From assembly GCA_028277845.1 (NCBI GenBank), contig JANQFL010000004.1, positions 1 to 64,000 on the forward strand: DNA of 64,000 bases, in the 5' to 3' direction. Origin of the DNA: Sneathiellales bacterium. GTDB taxonomy: Bacteria; Pseudomonadota; Alphaproteobacteria; JANQFL01. Position 1 is the stretch's first letter; every line of letters begins with the position of its first letter. The translations under genes were made by a program, and so were the position numbers. This document shows, piece after piece, positions 56,851-64,000 of the stretch. The notes below the pieces were generated by a model, which worked only from the letters and a program-made list of their open reading frames with translations, was not told the origin of the DNA and searched no databases.

Positions 56851-57656
56851 GTTCCCGTTACGACGCCTACCAAGCCCTCAAGTTCGACTGGCCCGCCGAG
56901 CGGGTGCTGCGCGTCACACTGGACACACCCGGGCGCTTGAACGCCGTCAGCAAGGACATGCACGATGAACTGGGCGCGGTGTGGCGCGATATCGACATGG
57001 ACCCGGACGTCTCGGTCGTCATCCTGACCGGTGCCGGTGACGCTTTCTCGGCCGGTGGCGACCTGGAGATGGTCGAGCAAATGACCCAGGACTTCACCAC
57101 CCTGACCAAGGTGTGGAAGGAAGCCCGGGATCTCGTCTACAACGTCATCAACTGCTCCAAGCCCATCGTCTCGGCCATGCGCGGCCCCGCCGTCGGCGCC
57201 GGTCTGGTCGCAGGCCTCCTTTCGGATGTGTCCATCGCCGGGCGCAACGCGCGCATCATCGACGGCCACACCCGGCTGGGCGTCGCCGCCGGCGACCACT
57301 CGGTGATCATCTGGCCGCTCTTGTGCGGCATGGCCAAGGCCAAATACTACCTGCTGACCTGCGATCCGCTGTCGGGCGAGGAAGCCGAGCGCATCGGTCT
57401 CGTTTCCCTTTGCGTCGACGACGAGGAAGTCGAGGCGAAATCCATCGAAGTGGCCAAGAAACTGGCCGACGGCGCGCCGACGGCGATCCGTTTCACCAAG
57501 TATGCGCTGAACAACTGGCTGCGCATGATGGGCCCCAACTTCGACACCTCGCTGGCGCTCGAATTTATGGGCTTCAAGGGTCCGGAAGTGCAGGAAGGCC
57601 TGGCCTCCCTGCGCGAAAAACGCAAACCCGATTTCCCGAAAGATTCGCCGATCTGA
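56847..57656 (+). CDS. Enoyl-CoA hydratase/isomerase family protein
   Basis: [63 protein letters not shown]-type oxyanion hole. Confidence 0.92.
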   Translation: MSSRYDAYQALKFDWPAERVLRVTLDTPGRLNAVSKDMHDELGAVWRDIDMDPDVSVVILTGAGDAFSAGGDLEMVEQMTQDFTTLTKVWKEARDLVYNVINCSKPIVSAMRGPAVGAGLVAGLLSDVSIAGRNARIIDGHTRLGVAAGDHSVIIWPLLCGMAKAKYYLLTCDPLSGEEAERIGLVSLCVDDEEVEAKSIEVAKKLADGAPTAIRFTKYALNNWLRMMGPNFDTSLALEFMGFKGPEVQEGLASLREKRKPDFPKDSPI

Positions 57657-57668
57657 TCAGATTGCCGA

Positions 57669-58352
57669 TTACGAGGGCGAGAACGCGTCCAGAAACGCGA
57701 CCTCGCCCTTTTTCGTGAAGGCGACGATGCGGGTGTCCGGTTCTCGTTTGGCCCAGCCCAACTGGTAGATACGGTCGAGCGTCGCCGTGCCGAGCGACCC
57801 GGCCAGGTGGCTACGCCGGGCGCTCCAGTCGAGGCAGGACTTGCACAACGGACGGCGCAGGCCGGTCAGGCCATCGACATCGATGCCGAAGTCGCTGAAG
57901 AAGCCATGCCCCGCGTCGGTCAGGTCGACGTCCTCGCCCCGTTCGGTTACCAGACCGTGGGCCAGCAGGCCGTCATACATGGCCACGCCCAGCTCGCCGG
58001 CCAGGTGGTTGTAACAGACCCGGGCCTTGCGCAGTGCCGGGTCGCGCGGACCGGTGCGGGTCCGGGTGTGGCCGCGTTTGGCCGCCATGCCCATCATAGT
58101 CTCCAGCAGCGCGCCCACTTCCTCACCGGCCAGGGTGAAGTAGCGGTGGCGGCCCTGCTTGCGCTGGTCGATCAGACCGCCGCCCGTCAGTTTCGACAAA
58201 TGCGCGCTGGCGGTCTGCAAGGTGATGCCAGCCTCGCCGGCCAGTTCGCTGGCGGTCAGTGCCTTGCCGCTCATCAGTGCCGTCAGCATGTTGGCCCGCG
58301 CCGGATCGCCGATCAGCGAACCGAGCAGGGCGATGTCTGGTCCTTCTTTCAT
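57669..58352 (-). CDS. ArsR-family transcriptional regulator
   Basis: [65 protein letters not shown]. Confidence 0.9.
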   Translation of the reverse strand: MKEGPDIALLGSLIGDPARANMLTALMSGKALTASELAGEAGITLQTASAHLSKLTGGGLIDQRKQGRHRYFTLAGEEVGALLETMMGMAAKRGHTRTRTGPRDPALRKARVCYNHLAGELGVAMYDGLLAHGLVTERGEDVDLTDAGHGFFSDFGIDVDGLTGLRRPLCKSCLDWSARRSHLAGSLGTATLDRIYQLGWAKREPDTRIVAFTKKGEVAFLDAFSPS

Positions 58353-58374
58353 ACTTCGACCTTAAACGAAGTAT
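58351..58374. promoter_or_regulatory. ArsR operator ATACTTCG-N8-CGAAGTAT
   Basis: Perfect 8-bp arms overlapping the arsR start codon; near-identical copy at 62281-62304. Confidence 0.82.
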
Positions 58375-58424
58375 AATCGCAGCGCAATGTGGCAATGTGC
58401 GCCTCCCACCAACGGAGACGACAC

Positions 58425-58754
58425 ATGATCACCTGCTTCATCCGCTATCACATCGATCCGGCCAAGAAGGACCAGTTCGTGCAATATGCGCAGAACTGGG
58501 GCCAGGCCATTCCGCGTTGCGGCGGCGACCTGATCGGCTATTTCGCACCGCACGAAGGCTCCAGCACCCTGGCCTATGGTGTCTACAACATCGCAAACCT
58601 GGCCGAATACGAACGCTACCGCGCCCGCCTCGCCGCCGATCCCCTGGGCCGGGAGAACTACGCCTTTGCGCAGGAGAAAAGGTTTCTGCTGCGCGAGGAC
58701 AGGACGTTTCTCAAATTGGTATCCGCGTCCCATGGAGAACGGGAGAAACCGTAA
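58425..58754 (+). CDS. NIPSNAP-family protein
   Basis: MITCFIRYHIDPAKKDQFVQYAQNWGQAIPRCGGDLIGYFAPHEGSSTLAYGVYNI. Confidence 0.88.
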   Translation: MITCFIRYHIDPAKKDQFVQYAQNWGQAIPRCGGDLIGYFAPHEGSSTLAYGVYNIANLAEYERYRARLAADPLGRENYAFAQEKRFLLREDRTFLKLVSASHGEREKP

Positions 58755-58917
58755 GCCGGCATATAATTGGGCAATGCGGTGGACTCGGGTCACGCATTCG
58801 TGAAAAGATACCCAACGAGACTTATCCCCGGCTTTAAATCAACGGGGGCGTGTGTGGCCGGTCGTAGAACATTCAAGAGCCACGGGGTTTCGACACAAAG
58901 ACAGGGGAGACGACTAT

Positions 58918-59748
58918 ATGAAAAAGACACTGATGCTTTCCGCCGCCGCCCTGCTGCTGACCACCGGCATCGCCGGTGCGGCCCAATGCACCAACGACGT
59001 TTGGAAGAAGGTCATGAGCCGCGGCAAGCTGGTCGTCGGCGTCAAGGCCGACTACAAGCCGTGGGGCTTCCGCAGCGAATCCGGTGAACTGGTCGGCATG
59101 GAAATCGACATGGCCAAGGCCGCCGCGGACACCATGGGTGTCAGCGTCGAACTGGTGCCGGTGCAGTCCTCGAACCGCATGCAGTTCCTGGAACAGGGCA
59201 AGATCGACCTGATGATCGCGACCATGTCGGACCGCCCGGACCGGCGCAAGATCGTCGGCATCGTGCAGCCCAACTACTACACATCCGGCACCAACATCAT
59301 GTCGCCCAAGGCATTGAAACTGTCGAAGTGGGAAGATCTGCGCGGCAAGCCCGTCTGCGGCAAGCAGGGTGCCTTCTACAACAAGATCGTGTCGGAACGC
59401 TACGGCGCCAAGATCATCGCCTTCACCGGCAACGCCGAAGCCAAGCAGGCGTTGCGCGACAAGAAGTGCATCGCCTGGGTGTATGACGATTCCTCCATCG
59501 GTTCCGATCTTGCCTCCGGCCAATGGAACGACTTCGAAATGCCGCTCAATTCCGAGGACGACAATCCCTGGGGCCTGGCCGTGCCGCTGGCCGAACGCAA
59601 CTGTGTGTTCGGCAACTTCATGGCCGGCCTGAGCTATAACTGGCTGCAGAACGGCCAGCTGATCGAGTGGGAAAAGAAGTGGGGCATCAAAGCCACCGCC
59701 TTCCTCGCCAGCCAGAAACAACGCACCAGGGACTGGCTCGACAAGTAA
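58918..59748 (+). CDS. Polar amino-acid ABC transporter substrate-binding protein
   Basis: Signal peptide; GKLVVGVKADYKPWGFRSESGELVGMEIDMAKAAADTMG. Confidence 0.92.
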   Translation: MKKTLMLSAAALLLTTGIAGAAQCTNDVWKKVMSRGKLVVGVKADYKPWGFRSESGELVGMEIDMAKAAADTMGVSVELVPVQSSNRMQFLEQGKIDLMIATMSDRPDRRKIVGIVQPNYYTSGTNIMSPKALKLSKWEDLRGKPVCGKQGAFYNKIVSERYGAKIIAFTGNAEAKQALRDKKCIAWVYDDSSIGSDLASGQWNDFEMPLNSEDDNPWGLAVPLAERNCVFGNFMAGLSYNWLQNGQLIEWEKKWGIKATAFLASQKQRTRDWLDK

Positions 59749-59763
59749 GTCCATCGCACGGTC

Positions 59764-59790
59764 GGGGCGCTCCGGTTTCGGGGCGCCCTT
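59764..59790 (+). terminator. Intercistronic hairpin after the substrate-binding protein gene
   Basis: GGGCGC-TCCGGTTTCGGG-GCGCCC followed by a pyrimidine run. Confidence 0.6.
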
Positions 59791-59833
59791 CCCTTATGCG
59801 CTCGGCCGTTCCCTGTCAGGCACCTAACCCGGC

Positions 59834-60589
59834 ATGATCGACTTCATCCGCCAGCTGTTCCTCGACCTGTACGAGGTCGCGCCGCGCTGGAACTTCATCT
59901 TCTTCCACGACCCGGTACAGTGGGATCGCGTGGTCGAAGGGTTCTGGGTGACCATCCAGCTTTCGATCGCCTGTGTCGTATTCAGTGTGATCATCGGCAT
60001 CATCGGCGCCTGGCTGCAGGGTTCTCATAACCGGATCGTGCGCAATGTCGTCCAAGGCTACATCCAGTTCTTCCGCAACACGCCGCCGTTCGTGCAGTTG
60101 CTGTTTTTCTACTTCGCCCTGGGCCAGTTGACGCCGACCTACTCGCCCGACGGCTGGCTGGAAGTGCCGATCATTTCCAACGTGGGCTGGGCCATCATCT
60201 CACTCAGTTTTTTCGCCGGCGCCTTCAATGTGGAGATCTTCCGCGCCGGCATCGAGGCGGTGCCCGAATCGACTCAGGAGGCCTCGGAAGCCTTGGGCAT
60301 GTCGCGGCTGCAGACCTACGTCTATGTGGTTCTGCCGCTGGCCTTCCGGGTCAGCCTGCCGGCGCTCAACAACAACCTGGTCAATCTGGTCAAGACCACC
60401 ACCCAGGCCCTGGCCATCGCCGTGCCGGAGCTGCTGTACCAGTTCCTCGGCATCTGGAACGACTATCCCTCCGCGCTCTATCCGTCACTGACCATGGTGT
60501 TCGTCATCTACATCGCGCTCGTGGGCATCCTCGTCTATTCCATGCACCGTTGGGAGAAAGCCATGCGCATACCGGGGTACGGCACATGA
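59834..60589 (+). CDS. Amino-acid ABC transporter permease
   Basis: HisM-type permease: QGYIQFFRNTPPFVQLLFFYF; EASEALGMSRLQTYVYVVLPLAFR. Confidence 0.92.
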   Translation: MIDFIRQLFLDLYEVAPRWNFIFFHDPVQWDRVVEGFWVTIQLSIACVVFSVIIGIIGAWLQGSHNRIVRNVVQGYIQFFRNTPPFVQLLFFYFALGQLTPTYSPDGWLEVPIISNVGWAIISLSFFAGAFNVEIFRAGIEAVPESTQEASEALGMSRLQTYVYVVLPLAFRVSLPALNNNLVNLVKTTTQALAIAVPELLYQFLGIWNDYPSALYPSLTMVFVIYIALVGILVYSMHRWEKAMRIPGYGT

Positions 60590-61488
60590 ACGTGTTGACG
60601 CGCAAGGCCATCCCCGGCGTCACCGCGGCGCCCAGCACCGATCTGCCGGTCCTGCTGCCGCTGAACCGGGAAAAGGCCGCCGGCCCCGACGCCATGATGG
60701 TGAGCCGCTGGCTGGCCGCCATGCCGCTGCGCCTGCCCCTGGCCGTGCTGGCAGTGATGATGCTGTGGCCCCTCAGCGCCCACGCCGCCAAGTTTACCCA
60801 ACTCGATGCCTTCGAGACGCTGGGCCGCTGGATCTGGTTCCTGGTCAGCAGCGGTTTTCTGTTCAATATCCTGATCTCGTTCTTCGCCATGCTCATCGGC
60901 ACGGTCTTGGGCGCGGCGCTGGGCCTGGCGCAAATTTCCCTCAACCCGGTGATTCGCGGCCTGGCCAAGGTCATCACCCAGACCTTCCGCAATTCGCCGT
61001 GGCTGGTGCTGCTCTACATCGTGCTGCTGGCGTTCCCGTTCGAGATCGTCATCGGCGATTTCATCATTCCGGTCCCCGACTGGATGAAGGCGGTGATCGG
61101 CCTCAGCCTGCCGATCATGGCGAACATCTCCGAGATCGTCCGCGGCGCCGTGCTGTCGGTGCCGACGGCGCAGTGGGAGGCGTCGGAAGCCCTTGCCTTC
61201 TCGCGCACCCAGACTCTGTGGCAGATCATCCTGCCGCAGTGCTTCAAACGCATGATCCCGCCGTGGATGAACTGGTACGCCATCCTGACCATGGCGACGC
61301 CGCTGTGTTCGTTGCTGGGCGTCGAGGAACTGATCACGCTGTCGCGCCAGGCCATGGAATCGGCCGGCAACCAGCCCGAACTGCTGGTGCCGTTCTACGG
61401 CTTCGCCCTGGCGATCTTCTTCGCCTACTGCTACCCCATCGCGCGCCTGACCATCCGGCTCGAACGCAAGTTCGCCGTGAAGCTGTGA
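60586..61488 (+). CDS. Amino-acid ABC transporter permease
   Basis: ITQTFRNSPWLVLLYIVLLAFPF; EASEALAFSRTQTLWQIILPQCFKRMIPPWMNW. Confidence 0.92.
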   Translation: MNVLTRKAIPGVTAAPSTDLPVLLPLNREKAAGPDAMMVSRWLAAMPLRLPLAVLAVMMLWPLSAHAAKFTQLDAFETLGRWIWFLVSSGFLFNILISFFAMLIGTVLGAALGLAQISLNPVIRGLAKVITQTFRNSPWLVLLYIVLLAFPFEIVIGDFIIPVPDWMKAVIGLSLPIMANISEIVRGAVLSVPTAQWEASEALAFSRTQTLWQIILPQCFKRMIPPWMNWYAILTMATPLCSLLGVEELITLSRQAMESAGNQPELLVPFYGFALAIFFAYCYPIARLTIRLERKFAVKL

Positions 61489-61492
61489 GGAC

Positions 61493-62257
61493 ATGATTAT
61501 GACCGACGCCGCCACCTGGACCCCCGACCAGCCCATGGTCAGCGCCAAGGACGTGCACAAGTCCTTCGGCACCCTCGAGGTGCTCAAGGGCATTTCCATG
61601 GACGTGATGAAGGGCGAATGCATCTGCATCATCGGTCCGTCGGGATCGGGCAAGTCCACCTTCATCCGCTGCATCAACGGCCTCAACGACATCCAGGGTG
61701 GTTCCATCACCGTCGAGGGCCAGGAGGTCAACGACCCAAACCTGGACAAGCTGGCCCTGCGCAAGAAGGTCGGCATGGTGTTCCAGCAGTACAATCTGTT
61801 CCCCCACAAGACGGCGCTGCAGAACATCATGATGGCGCCGCTCAAGGTGCTGAAGCAGGACAAGGCGGAGGTCGAGGAACGGGCCCGGGGGCTGATCAGG
61901 AAGGTGCGGCTGGACGGCAAGGAAGACAGCTATCCCGGCGAACTGTCGGGCGGCCAGCAGCAGCGCGTCGCCATCGCCCGCTCGCTCGCCATGCATCCCG
62001 ACGTCATGCTGTTCGACGAAGTGACGGCGGCCCTCGATCCGGAAACCGTCAAGGAGGTGCTGGTCACCATCCGCGAGCTGGCCGATGAAGGCATGACCTG
62101 CATTCTGGTGACCCACGAGATGGGCTTCGCCCGCGAAGTGGCCAACCACATCTACTTCACCGACCGGGGCATCATCGTCGAGCACGGCCCGCCCGACGTC
62201 TTCTTCACCGAAGCCAGCGACCCACGCACCAAGGAATTCCTCAGCCAGATCCTGTAA
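61493..62257 (+). CDS. Amino-acid ABC transporter ATP-binding protein
   Basis: Walker A GPSGSGKST, LSGGQQQRVAIARSLA, VMLFDEVTAALDPE. Confidence 0.95.
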   Translation: MIMTDAATWTPDQPMVSAKDVHKSFGTLEVLKGISMDVMKGECICIIGPSGSGKSTFIRCINGLNDIQGGSITVEGQEVNDPNLDKLALRKKVGMVFQQYNLFPHKTALQNIMMAPLKVLKQDKAEVEERARGLIRKVRLDGKEDSYPGELSGGQQQRVAIARSLAMHPDVMLFDEVTAALDPETVKEVLVTIRELADEGMTCILVTHEMGFAREVANHIYFTDRGIIVEHGPPDVFFTEASDPRTKEFLSQIL

Positions 62258-62280
62258 CAGTCCAGCAAAACATTACGCGA

Positions 62281-62304
62281 ATACTTCGTTCTATGACGAA
62301 GCAT
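62281..62304. promoter_or_regulatory. Second ArsR-type operator ATACTTCG-N8-CGAAGCAT upstream of the EamA transporter
   Basis: 15 of 16 arm bases identical to the operator at 58351-58374, same 8-nt spacer. Confidence 0.75.
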
Positions 62305-62352
62305 CTGTGACGGCACCTGTGCGATCGTGCGTTCTCCTGTCGGAGACGTTTC

Positions 62353-63285
62353 ATGTTCACGCAGCGCCGCACCAATCTGGGCATCGAGTTGACCCTTCTC
62401 GCCGCCCTGGCCGCCTTGTGGGGGTCGTCCTATCTGTTGATCAAGATCGCCGTCGTCACCATCCCGCCGGTGACGCTGATCGCCGCCCGGGTGTTTATTG
62501 CGGCGTTGTTTTTGCTCGCCGTTTTGGCGTGGCGGGGCGAACGTCTGCCCGGAGACGGGCGGACATGGCGCCAACTGTTCGTTCAGGCGGCCCTGAACAG
62601 CATCGGGGCGTGGACCGTACTGGCCTGGGGGCAACAGTATGTCGACAGCGGCCTGGCCAGCGTTCTGAACTCCACCTCGCCGATTTTTGTCTTCTTCCTG
62701 ACCCTGTTCGTCACCCGTCACGAAAGCACCAATGTGTTCAAACTGTTCGGTGCGTGTCTGGGTTTGGTGGGCGTGACGCTGATTGTCGGCATCGACGCAC
62801 TGGCCGGCATCGGGCGGCAGGTCGCGGCCCAATTGGCCATATTGCTGGGCGCAACGCTCTATGCCGGGGCGGCCGTGTACGGCGAGCGCCTCACCCACTT
62901 GCCGCCGACCGTGACGGCGGCCGGTTCCATGATCTGGGCGGCCGCCTGTCTCGTACCGTTCAGCCTGCTTGTCGACCGTCCCTGGACACTCAGTCCTTCC
63001 GGCGCCGCGATCCTGGCGGCGGCCGTTCTGGCCGTGTTGTGTACCGGCGTGGCGTTGCTCCTCTATTTCCGGCTGGTGCGGACTTTGGGCTCCATGGGTG
63101 TCGCCAGTCAGAGCTATTTGCGGGCCGGTGTGGGAGTGCTTCTGGGCACCCTGGTTCTGGGCGAACAGATTACGCCCGCCGTCGGTCTGGGCTTGCTGCT
63201 GGCCGTTCTCGGCGTGGCTGCCATCAACGCGCCATACGGGTGGAAGCGAACCGCCGCACACCCCGGTAAACCGCAAAATTCTTGA
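62353..63285 (+). CDS. EamA/DMT-family transporter
   Basis: Ten-TM pattern; LLAALAALWGSSYLLIKIAVVTIPPVTLIAARVFIAALFLL. Confidence 0.9.
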   Translation: MFTQRRTNLGIELTLLAALAALWGSSYLLIKIAVVTIPPVTLIAARVFIAALFLLAVLAWRGERLPGDGRTWRQLFVQAALNSIGAWTVLAWGQQYVDSGLASVLNSTSPIFVFFLTLFVTRHESTNVFKLFGACLGLVGVTLIVGIDALAGIGRQVAAQLAILLGATLYAGAAVYGERLTHLPPTVTAAGSMIWAAACLVPFSLLVDRPWTLSPSGAAILAAAVLAVLCTGVALLLYFRLVRTLGSMGVASQSYLRAGVGVLLGTLVLGEQITPAVGLGLLLAVLGVAAINAPYGWKRTAAHPGKPQNS

Positions 63286-63310
63286 CTCTTGTTCCGCTCT
63301 GCCGATATTA

Positions 63311-63325
63311 GAACAAAATAGGAAC
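63311..63325. promoter_or_regulatory. LexA (SOS) box GAACN7GAAC (GTTCN7GTTC on the opposite strand)
   Basis: GAAC AAAATAG GAAC 23 bp upstream of imuA ATG; matches the alphaproteobacterial LexA direct repeat. Confidence 0.82.
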
Positions 63326-63347
63326 ATTGATCAGGAGACACGGTCCG

Positions 63348-64000
63348 ATGGCGGCTTCCGCCCCATCAAAAGCCTCCTTTCGCGTGCCTTCCCGGGCCAT
63401 CATCATGGAGGATCTGCGGCGCCGGATTTCCCGGCTCGACGGCACGCCCGTGGCCGCCCTGAGGGATCGTGTCCGGCCGCACGACGTCATGCCCTTCGGC
63501 GTCGACGCCATCGACCGGGCATTGCCCGGCGGCGGTTTGGCGTTGGGCGCGCTGCACGAGGTTCTGGCCGCCGATTACCGCGACCGGCCGGCGGCGCTTG
63601 GCCTGTGCACCACCTTGGCGGCTCGGCTGATGCAGCGGCGTCCGGGTCCCATGCTGTGGTGCCAGGCCGGCGACGGCGGCGACGCCTTGCAGCCCTACGC
63701 GCCGGGCCTCAGCGGCCTCGGCTTCGATCCGGACCGGGTCACCTTCCTCACCGCCGGCAACGAACAGGACATGCTGTGGGCCATGGAGGAAGCCGTGAGC
63801 TGCGCCGCCGTCGCCGGCGTGGTCGGCGTGCTCGACAAGGAACGGCACTACGGCTTCACCGCCAGCCGACGCCTGTCGCTACGGGCCAAGGAGAACGGCG
63901 TCACCCTACTGCTGGCCCGGCCCCATCGGGCCCCAGAGACAACAGGGGGTTCGACGGCGGTGGAAAGCCGCTGGCGCGTGGCGGCCCGGCCCAGCGCCAC
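63348..64000 (+). CDS. imuA: ImuA (SulA/RecA-like) protein of the translesion-synthesis mutasome, truncated by the window edge
   Basis: RVRPHDVMPFGVDAIDRALPGGGLALGALHEVLAADYRDRPAALGLCTTLAARLMQRRPGPMLWC is typical of ImuA; LexA box upstream. Confidence 0.85.
   Translation, partial: MAASAPSKASFRVPSRAIIMEDLRRRISRLDGTPVAALRDRVRPHDVMPFGVDAIDRALPGGGLALGALHEVLAADYRDRPAALGLCTTLAARLMQRRPGPMLWCQAGDGGDALQPYAPGLSGLGFDPDRVTFLTAGNEQDMLWAMEEAVSCAAVAGVVGVLDKERHYGFTASRRLSLRAKENGVTLLLARPHRAPETTGGSTAVESRWRVAARPSA

Noticed and set aside
1-64000. CRISPR arrays, rRNA or tRNA genes
   Set aside because: No regularly spaced repeats and no recognisable tRNA or rRNA sequence found by reading; a tRNAscan/CRISPR search would be needed for certainty.

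Overview
High-GC proteobacterial chromosome segment, probably alphaproteobacterial (inferred from gene content and a GTTCN7GTTC-type LexA box). Most of it is ordinary metabolism: polyamine uptake and glutamine-synthetase-like genes; a ydbH-ynbE-ydbL envelope operon; a large catabolic cluster (hydantoinase A/B, acyl-CoA dehydrogenase, split B12-dependent mutase, xanthine-dehydrogenase-like trimer, CoA transferase, fused indolepyruvate ferredoxin oxidoreductase); fetAB; a GMC oxidoreductase with a TPP enzyme; a second acyl-CoA cluster with a very divergent split B12 mutase; a Ni/Co exporter; a polar amino-acid ABC transporter; and the start of an SOS mutasome operon (imuA). The standout is an AT-rich island at about 33.07-37.13 kb. 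It contains a membrane-anchored orphan protein, a diverged second copy of the 3' end of the neighbouring TPP-enzyme gene, and a retron-like tripartite system: a PRTase-like effector, a winged-helix protein, a foldable msr-msd candidate with a1/a2 repeats, and a reverse transcriptase with NAxxH, YADD and VTG motifs. Next to it, a ~1.2 kb duplicated cassette encodes signal-peptide-bearing, histone-H1-like basic proteins on either side of a ubiD gene. I also found inverted-repeat operators, including an ATACTTCG-N8-CGAAG(T/C)AT motif shared by an arsR gene and an EamA transporter gene 4 kb away. No searches or folding programs were run. All assignments come from reading the sequence and the ORF track.
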